From UBA1435 sp041663285 (GTDB taxonomy: Bacteria > Patescibacteriota > Microgenomatia > UBA12405): a DNA stretch of 46,608 bases. Below are positions 1 through 7,213 of this stretch, in pieces. The notes below the pieces were generated by a model that saw nothing but the letters and a program-made list of their open reading frames with translations, searched no databases and was not told the DNA's origin. Numbering within the stretch: position 1 is the first letter of the stretch; each line of letters starts with the position of its first letter. Where the stretch lies: contig JBAZSP010000004.1 of NCBI GenBank assembly GCA_041663285.1, positions 1-46,608 of the forward strand, read 5' to 3'. Both the position numbers and the translations under genes were made by a program.

Positions 1-1170
1 TCCGATTTGCCTGAAGCCTTGATTGTAGTCAGTTCTTAGTAGGGATTGCTGGTAAGTGTTGACGGTGGACAGTAAAACGATAATGAGGAGGTAAGCAGCC
101 AGAAGTTTACGGTGGGTGAAGAAACTAAGCAGGTATGCGGCTAGAATAAGAAACGGCGGCCAAAGGGGGAAAATATACCACCATACTTTTGATTTAGCCA
201 GGCTGAAAGGAGCAAAGACTGACAGTGCCCAGAATATTGTCAGAAAAAGTATAGGCAGGTGCAATCGACGATAGTGTTTGAAAAAAGCAATAAACAGCAG
301 CGGTAGAAGCAGTAATTGAGGCCACCATTGGGTGAACATATATCGTAAATACCAATAAACCGGGGCGACATTTTGCTGAACTCCGGTAGCCCGTTGGATG
401 GTGTTAACTAGAACATATCTTTCGATAAAGATGTTCTTGAATTTTAGAAACATAAAAAGATGCCACGGCAGAATGAGGATGGTGGCAATGGATAACCAAC
501 TAAGAATCATTTTTGGGCTAAATTTACGTTGGTAGAAGAGATAGAAACAAGTTAAGAAAAGCCAAAAAGTGGAGAAGGATTTGGTCATAAAAGCCAGGGA
601 GGCACATAGGGCGGAAAGGAAAAGTCGGGGTGTTGGTTTAAGCAGCAAATAAAGGGAGAGTAGGGCAAAAAATAGTAATTGGGTTTCGGCGATCCCCTGA
701 GAGGACAAAAAGGAGAAATCGGCAGTAGAGGCCAAAAGTACAACGACAATCAGGGAAGCAAAAGAGGATCGTGACGGGGCAAATAGCTGGTGGCTAATAA
801 GATAAGTGATGACTAAAAGACCAACGCCAAAAAGAAGTGACGGTAGTCTGGTTGATAATTCGTTAATTCCAAAGACGGAGAAGGACAAGGCGAGGATCCA
901 GGTGTGTAAGGGGGGTTTCCAAAAATATGGATGTAGGCTGGAACCGTTTGGCAGGGTGTAAAGGGTAATTGGCTGATAGTCATCGGGGCCTCCGGCCATA
1001 GGGGTGAATAAGTTATTAGTTTTTAAAATATTTTTAGCAACTTCGGCGTATCGAGCTTCGTCGAAATCATAAAGCGCTTTAGTAGAGAGGTCTTCCCAGA
1101 AGATAGAACGGAAAGTGGCCAAAATAATGACCAGGAGAAAAATAGTGAGAGTTTTGGAATTTACAGTCAT
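1..1170 (-). CDS. GT39/ArnT-like membrane glycosyltransferase (3' end beyond window)
   Basis: The frame is open from an ATG at 1170 down to base 1 (390 residues), so the C-terminus lies outside the window. The N-terminal TM helix is followed by DFDEARYAEVAKN (about residues 35-47), the acidic DE motif of the GT39/ArnT/PMT fold. It continues with GGPDDYQPIT and WKPPLHTW, both typical of bacterial GT39 proteins, and then many hydrophobic helices. The family moves a sugar from a polyprenyl-phosphate donor to a lipid or protein on the outer face of the membrane; the acceptor cannot be told. Its ATG overlaps the stop of the upstream membrane transferase (ATGA), so the two are probably translationally coupled. 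The family call is secure, the substrate unknown. Confidence 0.85.
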   Translation of the reverse strand, partial: MTVNSKTLTIFLLVIILATFRSIFWEDLSTKALYDFDEARYAEVAKNILKTNNLFTPMAGGPDDYQPITLYTLPNGSSLHPYFWKPPLHTWILALSFSVFGINELSTRLPSLLFGVGLLVITYLISHQLFAPSRSSFASLIVVVLLASTADFSFLSSQGIAETQLLFFALLSLYLLLKPTPRLFLSALCASLAFMTKSFSTFWLFLTCFYLFYQRKFSPKMILSWLSIATILILPWHLFMFLKFKNIFIERYVLVNTIQRATGVQQNVAPVYWYLRYMFTQWWPQLLLLPLLFIAFFKHYRRLHLPILFLTIFWALSVFAPFSLAKSKVWWYIFPLWPPFLILAAYLLSFFTHRKLLAAYLLIIVLLSTVNTYQQSLLRTDYNQGFRQIG

Positions 1171-2579
1171 CTGGATTTTTTCAGAACAACTACCTTAAAA
1201 TTATTTTGACAGGGGATAATATTTTTTATTTGGGAAGGGCCGAAGAGGGAAAGCTCGTAGTAGGATGTTTGGTTATGGTTATAATCGCCGTCGTCGACAA
1301 CTACCGCCATGGTGTCAGCCGACTGGGGTTCTGATTCGATTTCTTTAACATTGCAACCTTGTTTTTTCATTAAATAGCGGTGTTCGGGACCAACATGGTA
1401 GGGGTGAAGGCTTGACTGGACGGTGACAAACAGGGGTCCGGTTTCCTGCCGACAAACCGATTTGAAGCATTCCGCCATTTGGCCGTAAGTTCTGGGAGCA
1501 GGGGCAAAGTAAGCCGATAGTCGGGAGGGCTGGAGGTATAGGAAAGAAAAAATTGCCAAAGAAGATAGACTGATGGCCTTAGGTAAAAGGGAAGAGGCCA
1601 ATAAAAATAGAGTCAGAATGCCAAAAATGTAATGGGATTGAAGGGTAAAAGGAGCCAGGAGGGTCAGCAAAATAGAGGTTAACAAAATGAAGCTAAAGCT
1701 ACGATAAACTTTTTTACCGGAAATAATTATTAAGAATATGACAACAGAAAAGAAAACAGAATTAATTAATAAAGAATCAGACATAATCGTATGGCTGACA
1801 AGGTTGCGAAGTTTTAAGGGTAAAGCCAGCTCGCTTTGGACGGGGTAGCTTTTGGAAAGCAGGCTGCCGGTTAAGAGGAAATGGTGGCGGAATTCAAAAA
1901 TGATTGTCGGGAGGTTTATGGCCAAAAGAGCAGTAAAGAGAGCCAAGAGGAAGGCCAAAGGTTTTTGGCGGATAAAAAGAAAATAATAAAGGACAATGGC
2001 CAAAAATACCGGGGCAACCGAGTAGGAAACGGAGACGGCAGTGACTAAAGCGAAAGCTATTAACCAAACTTTACCGACGGTAAATTTTTTTGTTTGGAGG
2101 TAAAGGCAAATAATGGCAACCAAAAGAAACGGGGTGACAAAAGAAGGGTTCCAGATATAACGGTTTTGGATGATATATTGAGGGTGAATGGAAATGACAA
2201 ATAATACCCATAGTAAAGCTTTTTGCAATCGAGGGTGATGGCGTGACAGCAAAAGACAAAAGAAAAAACTACCAAGATAGAGGAAGGCGTTGACCATCAA
2301 AGGACTTAGTGGCGATTGGCGGGTAAGGAGAAAAGCAGGAAATAATAGGTAAAAATAAAAAGCACTTTGGTTAAAAGGCAAAGCACTGTTTTGGGGCCCT
2401 AAAAGCGGGGGTTTGCCGGTTTGCAACCACTGGTGAAGGATTAAAAAGTCACGGCCATTATCGTTAAAAAAGAATAGGGAGTCAGAGATTTTGTAAAACC
2501 GAAGAAAAATAAACAATAATGAGAGGAGTAAAAACAAAGCCCAGATTGCCTTGGATAAGCGGAAAACAGCAGGAGCCAT
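1167..2579 (-). CDS. Polytopic membrane glycosyltransferase, GT39/GT-C-like
   Basis: A protein of 470 residues with about ten or more predicted TM helices and a short soluble tail. After the first helix comes FFNDNGRDF (about residues 37-45), with acidic residues where GT-C enzymes keep their catalytic or metal-binding Asp in the first outer loop. A PLLGPQNS stretch follows, as in related Patescibacteria membrane proteins. By family it should be a polyprenyl-phosphate-sugar-dependent transferase, but the similarity is in layout and loop motif rather than a full GT39 signature. It precedes another GT39-like gene with an ATGA overlap. A TATAAT box lies about 105 bp upstream. Confidence 0.75.
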   Translation of the reverse strand: MAPAVFRLSKAIWALFLLLSLLFIFLRFYKISDSLFFFNDNGRDFLILHQWLQTGKPPLLGPQNSALPFNQSAFYFYLLFPAFLLTRQSPLSPLMVNAFLYLGSFFFCLLLSRHHPRLQKALLWVLFVISIHPQYIIQNRYIWNPSFVTPFLLVAIICLYLQTKKFTVGKVWLIAFALVTAVSVSYSVAPVFLAIVLYYFLFIRQKPLAFLLALFTALLAINLPTIIFEFRHHFLLTGSLLSKSYPVQSELALPLKLRNLVSHTIMSDSLLINSVFFSVVIFLIIISGKKVYRSFSFILLTSILLTLLAPFTLQSHYIFGILTLFLLASSLLPKAISLSSLAIFSFLYLQPSRLSAYFAPAPRTYGQMAECFKSVCRQETGPLFVTVQSSLHPYHVGPEHRYLMKKQGCNVKEIESEPQSADTMAVVVDDGDYNHNQTSYYELSLFGPSQIKNIIPCQNNFKVVVLKKSR

Positions 2580-2669
2580 GGTTAAGCCAAAAGGGACAAG
2601 TAGAAAGATAAATTATTTTTTCGAAAGCTTTGATAGGTTGAATCGTTTCTTTGCATGCCAGCAACTACA

Positions 2670-2685
2670 GAGGTCATGAGGTCAT
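2670..2685. repeat. Perfect tandem octamer GAGGTCAT x2
   Basis: Two head-to-tail copies of GAGGTCAT at 2670-2677 and 2678-2685, in the only sizeable gap of the left end. The second copy runs into the minus-strand TATAAT, so a bound protein there would sit on the start point. An operator role is inference; a 16-bp repeat may also be chance. Confidence 0.45.
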
Positions 2686-2689
2686 TATA
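2684..2689 (-). promoter_or_regulatory. Candidate -10 box (TATAAT) for the 2579-1 minus-strand gene pair
   Basis: Read on the minus strand this is a perfect TATAAT in the 129-bp gap between the deacetylase stop and the membrane transferase start. No good TTGACA-like -35 is visible at 16-18 bp. It would leave a leader of roughly 95-100 bases before the ATG at 2579. It overlaps the second copy of a tandem octamer repeat. Confidence 0.4.
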
Positions 2690-2708
2690 GCGCAGGGGTA
2701 GGACAGTA

Positions 2709-3524
2709 TTACAGGTGAAAGAATGATTTAAAACCAGTAAAACGATAGTATGTGAATAAACGCCTTAGTTTATTTAGAGTGTTATTGATATTGTGATAAT
2801 GAATGAAATGTTGGTAAGCCGGGAGGGGTTTTCGAGGTTGAGCGGGATCGATTTCTCGGGGGTGGATATAAAAGTTTAGAGGGATATTTTGTTTGACAAG
2901 GGTGCGGCAAAATAGTTTGATAACCGGAAGAGGTAAAAGACGAAGATAGAAACCGCCGGAGAAAGGATAGTTTTTAGAAAAAATTCTAAAGGTTGAGGGG
3001 GGAATTTCAAGAACACTATTTATAAAGTGGGGAGTGGTAATGGCATGATCGTCACCGTAAAGAAAAGTTTTAAAAGGACATAGACTGGAGGAATAGAGAA
3101 ACTTATTTTTTTTTAAAATTGACCAGAACCAGGGGGTTTTGGCTTGGCTGACTGACCAGGCTGGCGCCCGATAACCAATAATAGGCGACCTGATGATATC
3201 TTCTAGAATGGTTTTTGAGTTCTTGAGATCGGTTTCAAATTGAGTTGGTGTTTGATTAAAGACAAAAAGATGGCGGTGACTGTGGGAAGCGATTTCGTGG
3301 TGCCGTCGAAAGATTTCTTTAATAAGTTCAGGATGTTTTATTGCGATATCCCCGACGACGAAAAAAGTGGCATGATTTTGAGTTTGATCCAAAAGTTTTA
3401 GGAGGGTTTCGGTAGTGGATTCAATCCGATCCTCGGCGTTAGGAATGGTGCCTCCTTGGTAAAATGAGTGGTACCAGTCTTCAAGATCAACGGCAAAAAT
3501 ATTACGGGTAGGTTTTAAGATCAT
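2709..3524 (-). CDS. Polysaccharide deacetylase, NodB fold, DUF3473/XrtA-locus type
   Basis: A protein of 271 residues with no clear signal peptide. It opens with AVDLEDWYH (about residues 11-19), the diagnostic first motif of the deacetylase group found in exosortase/PEP-CTERM exopolysaccharide loci. The metal-site motif SHSHRH (80-85) and GYRAPAWS (117-124) follow, and the tail has FYIHPREID, as in DUF3473. By family it removes N-acetyl (or similar) groups from a glycan or lipid-linked amino sugar. It starts 44 bp from the divergent thiolase gene. No exosortase or PEP-CTERM protein is visible here, so only the enzyme type should be carried over. Confidence 0.88.
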   Translation of the reverse strand: MILKPTRNIFAVDLEDWYHSFYQGGTIPNAEDRIESTTETLLKLLDQTQNHATFFVVGDIAIKHPELIKEIFRRHHEIASHSHRHLFVFNQTPTQFETDLKNSKTILEDIIRSPIIGYRAPAWSVSQAKTPWFWSILKKNKFLYSSSLCPFKTFLYGDDHAITTPHFINSVLEIPPSTFRIFSKNYPFSGGFYLRLLPLPVIKLFCRTLVKQNIPLNFYIHPREIDPAQPRKPLPAYQHFIHYHNINNTLNKLRRLFTYYRFTGFKSFFHL

Positions 3525-3550
3525 GAGTAAATTGTATGGACTATCGTTAT

Positions 3551-3567
3551 ATGATAAAGTCTATCAT
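3551..3567. promoter_or_regulatory. Inverted repeat in the divergent 44-bp gap
   Basis: Arms ATGATA (3551-3556) and TATCAT (3562-3567) flank a 5-base spacer and end one base before the thiolase ATG. The left arm overlaps a TATGAT (3550-3555) that could be a -10 box for the plus-strand operon, giving a nearly leaderless message. No Shine-Dalgarno sequence precedes the ATG. This could be an operator shared by the two divergent genes or a small hairpin; it is too short to be sure. Confidence 0.35.
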
Positions 3568-3568
3568 T

Positions 3569-4711
3569 ATGAATTGTCAGGCATATGTTGCCGGAATTGG
3601 AAAAACTCAATTCGGAAAATTAAACGCAAGCTTACCGGAGCTTATTTATCAGGTAATGCTGGAGTCCTTAAGTGATGCCAAGGAAGATATTAACAAAATT
3701 GAGGCAATATTTTTGGGTAATTTTGGGTCATCGGTTTTTAATAACCAACTGCATTTGGGAGCGATGACTGCCAGCTTAATTCCTGGAAGACATATACCAA
3801 TAATTAAGTGCGAAAATGCTTGTGCTTCAGGGGGAACTGCTTTTTATCAGGCAGTTAATTCCTTGATGAAATTTAACAAGGTGATGGCGATTGGAGTAGA
3901 GAAGATGAACCAAACGAGTGGTTTTGTAAATTCTAAAAACATAGCCATGGCTGGTGATTATTATTTTGACTACAAAGAGGGAGTACTGTTTCCGGTTGCT
4001 TATGCTTTAATGGCGGCTGAATATTTTAAGAAATACAACGCCGGAGTTGAAGATTTGACATTAGTCTCGTGGAAGAATCACAGAAACGCCAAAAAAAATT
4101 ATAAGGCTCATTTTTACCGAAGCGAGGTAACTTTGGAGAAGATTGAGAGGTCGATGGTGGTGGCATCGCCCCTAAGACTTTATGACTGTAGTCCAATATC
4201 CGATGGGGCGGCGGCAGTGGTTTTGTCAAGAAATAAGGAACAATCCAGAAGTGTGGGGGTAGCGGCATCGGTATTGGTAAGCGGTGGACTATCGTTGGTA
4301 GACTCTAATGACATAACATCGATTGAAACGACAAGGGTGGCAGCACGTCAGGCCTATCGGGAGGCAGGAATAAAGGCTGGTGATATTAATTTAGCCCAGG
4401 TTCACGATTGTTTTACCATAGCTGAAATGTTGGCCATGGAAGATTTGGGGTTTTGCAAGGCCGGAGAAGCTAAGTTAATGCTTCGGAATGGAGAAACAGA
4501 AATAAGCGGCCGGCTACCGATTAATGTTGATGGTGGCCTGAAAGCAGGGGGACACCCTTTGGGAGCGACTGGAATTTCACAAGTGGTAGAGATTGTGACA
4601 CAGCTGAGAGGGGAAGCGGGAGACAGGCAGGTGAACAAGCCGGAAATCGGACTGACGCACAATATCGGGGGCACGGGCGGGACGTGTGTGGTTAATATTT
4701 TGAGAAATTAA
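3569..4711 (+). CDS. Thiolase, archaeal acetoacetyl-CoA-thiolase-like
   Basis: A protein of 380 residues from the ATG at 3569, chosen because AYVAGIGKTQFGK is the usual thiolase opening; in-frame ATGs at 3536 and 3551 would only add an odd leader. The nucleophile Cys is in ENACASGG (C85); HDCFTIAEM (H279) and GGHPLGATG (H329) follow. The C-terminal motif is HNIGGTGG rather than the CIGGGQG of bacterial thiolases, so the second catalytic Cys is absent, as in the archaeal enzymes that work in a complex with HMG-CoA synthase and a DUF35 protein. It should make or break a C-C bond on acyl-CoA. The next gene, 1 bp away, begins with a DUF35-like domain, as expected for such a complex, but no HMG-CoA synthase is present. 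Confidence 0.9.
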   Translation: MNCQAYVAGIGKTQFGKLNASLPELIYQVMLESLSDAKEDINKIEAIFLGNFGSSVFNNQLHLGAMTASLIPGRHIPIIKCENACASGGTAFYQAVNSLMKFNKVMAIGVEKMNQTSGFVNSKNIAMAGDYYFDYKEGVLFPVAYALMAAEYFKKYNAGVEDLTLVSWKNHRNAKKNYKAHFYRSEVTLEKIERSMVVASPLRLYDCSPISDGAAAVVLSRNKEQSRSVGVAASVLVSGGLSLVDSNDITSIETTRVAARQAYREAGIKAGDINLAQVHDCFTIAEMLAMEDLGFCKAGEAKLMLRNGETEISGRLPINVDGGLKAGGHPLGATGISQVVEIVTQLRGEAGDRQVNKPEIGLTHNIGGTGGTCVVNILRN

Positions 4712-4712
4712 A

Positions 4713-5652
4713 ATGTTTTGGACATATAAATGTGATAAGTGTCAAAGAGTATGGCGATACCCGATAAGGGAGTGTATTTTTTGTCGAGGGCAAGTTGCAG
4801 CAACGTTGGTGAAAGAAGCCAGGCTAAAGTGCGAGTCGAGAGTGATGGTTGCTTCGCCGGATAATTTAGCCGCGCCATACAGGGTTCAATTATTAACGGA
4901 TAAGGATGGAAATTATTTTTTGAAAAAGAAAAAAGAGGAAAAGGAACCAGGGAGAAAAGCGGGGGTTGAAGTGGCGGTGGTGAAAACAGACTATAGCCCG
5001 GCAGCCGCGGCGAAGATGGCAATGGCCTTACTAAAATGGCCGACGAAACCGATTGACAAGGTGCTGGTTAAGCCTAATTTGGCGGTTGCAAGAGAAGGAA
5101 GTAGCGGGATTGTGACAAACCCTTTAGTGGTGGAAGGGGTGGTGGAGTTTTTGCTAGAGGAAAAAGGAATTAAACCTGAAAACTTAATTGTTGGTGAATG
5201 CAGTGTGCTGGGTTTTAATACAGGTGAGGCGGCTTTGAAATCGGGATTGTTGGATGTATGCCAAAAGCATGGAGTGAAATTTGTTGATTTGGCCACCCGA
5301 GGCTATTTGGCAAAAGATATTAGCTATCAAAACAGAAAGTTTCGGTTTGAAATATCGGAATTAGAGACCGAAGCTGATTTAATTGTAAATGTCCCGGTGG
5401 TTAAAACGCATTTTCAGACCGGCTGGTCCTTGGCTTTGAAAAACATGAAGGGGCTGGTCAGTTACGGAACCAGAAAGTTAATGCATAAGGAGGATTTGGA
5501 TAACCAAATTGTATTACTTAATACAGTAATTAAAAAATACCTGACGGTGCTGGATGGTTCGGTGGCTTTAGAAGGTATGGGTCCGGCAAATTTGGGATCG
5601 GCTGTGGATCTGGGATTAATTATTGCCGGTTTTGACCCTGTGGCAGTGGAAA
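4713..5652 (+). CDS. Zn-ribbon/OB (DUF35-like) domain fused to DUF362, N-terminal part up to assembly gap
   Basis: Residues 1-80 form a rubredoxin-like zinc ribbon (C7, C10, C21, C24: CDKC and CIFC) followed by a short OB-like part with APYRVQLLTDKDG, the pattern of DUF35 proteins that bridge thiolase partners. A charged linker (KKKKEEKE) leads to a DUF362 domain from about residue 85, with VLVKPNLAV, TNPLVVEGVVEFL, NVPVVKTH, LALKNMKG and DPVAVE. The frame is interrupted after E313 by 10 Ns and continues at 5663. DUF362 has no settled biochemical role. The fusion next to a thiolase suggests one complex acting on CoA-bound substrates (inference). Confidence 0.82.
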
Positions 5653-5662
5653 NNNNNNNNNN
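5653..5662. other. Assembly gap (10 N) inside the DUF35-DUF362 gene
   Basis: Ten Ns, a usual scaffolding placeholder. The frame to the left leaves one base before the gap and the frame to the right begins at 5663, so the true missing length must be 2 modulo 3, for example 8 or 11 bases, not 10. Alignment to the DUF362 pattern suggests three or four missing residues. Confidence 0.97.
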
Positions 5663-6112
5663 GAAAAGATAGTGTCAAAGATTACCGGCCTGAAAATGGC
5701 CAGACACACCCGAATGGCGTATGAGCACGGCCTGGGTGAAATAAGAGAAAAACGGATTAATATATTGGGCGAAGAGATTGGGCATGTTAAGCGAAAATTT
5801 AAAGCAGCTACAGATCGGCTAAGCCCCCATCCGGATATTGAACTTTTAGATGGTAAACCGTGTTCGGGCTGCCTAAACAGCCTTTGGATGGTTTTGAACC
5901 AACTAAAAACAATTAGAGGGAAGAAGGTTAGTCTTGCTTTTGGTGGCGAATTAGATATTAATGATAATTATAATGAAGAAATCGGAGCTGTTGGCAATTG
6001 TGCTATTGAAAAATTATTGAACTATCCTCACTTAAAGACGAAAATCATGGGTTGCCCTCCCCCACTAGACAAACTAACGGAGTATGTCAAAGAGCTGTTA
6101 GAATCAAAATAA
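5663..6112 (+). CDS. DUF362 domain, C-terminal part of the same gene after the gap
   Basis: The first readable residues are EKIVSKITGLKMARH, which match the helix that follows DPVAVD in DUF362 proteins, so this completes the gene started at 4713 (about 465 residues in total). A GTG at 5672 could be read as a start but would be an artefact of the gap. The tail has cysteines in KPCSGCLN, VGNCAIE and MGCPPP, a possible metal or Fe-S site that I cannot assign. Its TAA overlaps the ATG of the acetyltransferase gene (TAATG), so the two are coupled. Confidence 0.8.
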   Translation, partial: EKIVSKITGLKMARHTRMAYEHGLGEIREKRINILGEEIGHVKRKFKAATDRLSPHPDIELLDGKPCSGCLNSLWMVLNQLKTIRGKKVSLAFGGELDINDNYNEEIGAVGNCAIEKLLNYPHLKTKIMGCPPPLDKLTEYVKELLESK

Positions 6113-7185
6113 TGGAAAAAGTATGGCGGGTAGTTGATTATCAGGAAAAATATCTAGAGTCGTTCCTGCAGTTGTTTAAGGATAGCTATCCCCGGTTGAA
6201 TTTAGGAAGCCGGGCATTTTTTAAGAAAATAATGCTTGAGGGTCCGAGTGGTAAGGCGATAATAAAACTGGCGGTGAACGAACCTAACGACGTGGTGGGC
6301 TGCTATTGCTTGCTGCCTTTAGTCTTTGTAGTTGGAGGGCGGAAACTGATTGGTTCGTTATCTTTAAATACTTTGGTCCGGCCGGACTATCGAAATTTTG
6401 GTATTTTTACAAAATTAGCCCAGGAAGCATTTTTGGCGTGTCAGGAAAGAAAGATAGATTTTACGGTGGGATTTCCAAACCAGAATTCGTATTATGGTTT
6501 TGTTCATAAATTGGGATTTGACACTCTGGGAGAACTGGCACTACTAATTAAGCCAATTAACTTTCAGGGACTGGTCAAATACAAAACAGGAATTAGATTG
6601 CCAAGGTGGGTTTTTTATGGTGGGGAAAGGTTATTTAATAGAAAGACACCGAGGATAAATAAGGATTTTCAGACAATTACTAAGCTTGAGAAAGAATCGA
6701 TAGATAAATTTATCAAAAAATACGACAGAAACCAGACTAACATGTTATTAACGGATTACGATTACTTAAATTGGCGGTTAGATTGGCCGGGGAAAAATTA
6801 TAGATTTATCGCGGTTAAAGAAGATGGGGCGTTGATGTCGTATGCAATAACCACCGAAATGGAGGTAGGTGGTATAAGGAACGGATTGTTAGTGGATTTT
6901 AAAATTTTGCCCGGAATTGATGAAGGGTGGGGATATGAATTGCTTAGATTGGCCCAGCAACATTGTTGCCAGAGCGGAGTGGACCTAATAGGTTATTTGT
7001 CTGTTCCCGGGACAAGAGAGTTTAAGATTCTAAAGAAATGTGGTTTTGTGATATGCCCGAAACTACTTAAACCCCAACCTATGTTGGTCGTACTTAAATG
7101 GCATAATCCTAATGTGCCTCCTCCGCATCATTTAGGCCAGCTAGAAAAATGGTTTTGGGTGATGATTGATTATGACGTGGCATAG
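6112..7185 (+). CDS. GNAT-family N-acetyltransferase
   Basis: A protein of 357 residues starting at the ATG that overlaps the previous stop. The N-terminal half is a GNAT domain: TLVRPDYRNFGIFTKL (about residues 87-102) is the acetyl-CoA loop, with RNFGIF in place of the common RxxGxG/A, and GFPNQNSYYGFVHKLGF follows. The second half (about 170-357) looks like a further GNAT-like lobe, as in Eis-like or FemX-like two-lobe enzymes. It would acylate an amine, perhaps on an amino sugar or lipid made by this operon. The substrate is unknown. Confidence 0.8.
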   Translation: MEKVWRVVDYQEKYLESFLQLFKDSYPRLNLGSRAFFKKIMLEGPSGKAIIKLAVNEPNDVVGCYCLLPLVFVVGGRKLIGSLSLNTLVRPDYRNFGIFTKLAQEAFLACQERKIDFTVGFPNQNSYYGFVHKLGFDTLGELALLIKPINFQGLVKYKTGIRLPRWVFYGGERLFNRKTPRINKDFQTITKLEKESIDKFIKKYDRNQTNMLLTDYDYLNWRLDWPGKNYRFIAVKEDGALMSYAITTEMEVGGIRNGLLVDFKILPGIDEGWGYELLRLAQQHCCQSGVDLIGYLSVPGTREFKILKKCGFVICPKLLKPQPMLVVLKWHNPNVPPPHHLGQLEKWFWVMIDYDVA

Positions 7186-7213
7186 TTGTAAGAAATGAGT
7201 TATAAATGAAGGC

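Noticed and set aside
6052..6111. Earlier ATG for the GNAT gene
   Set aside because: It lies wholly in the coding end of the DUF362 gene; the GNAT domain begins naturally at MEKVWRVVDY from 6112.
5672..6112. Separate small gene starting at a GTG
   Set aside because: The residues directly before the GTG (EKI) continue the DUF362 pattern; it is the far side of the assembly gap, not a new gene.
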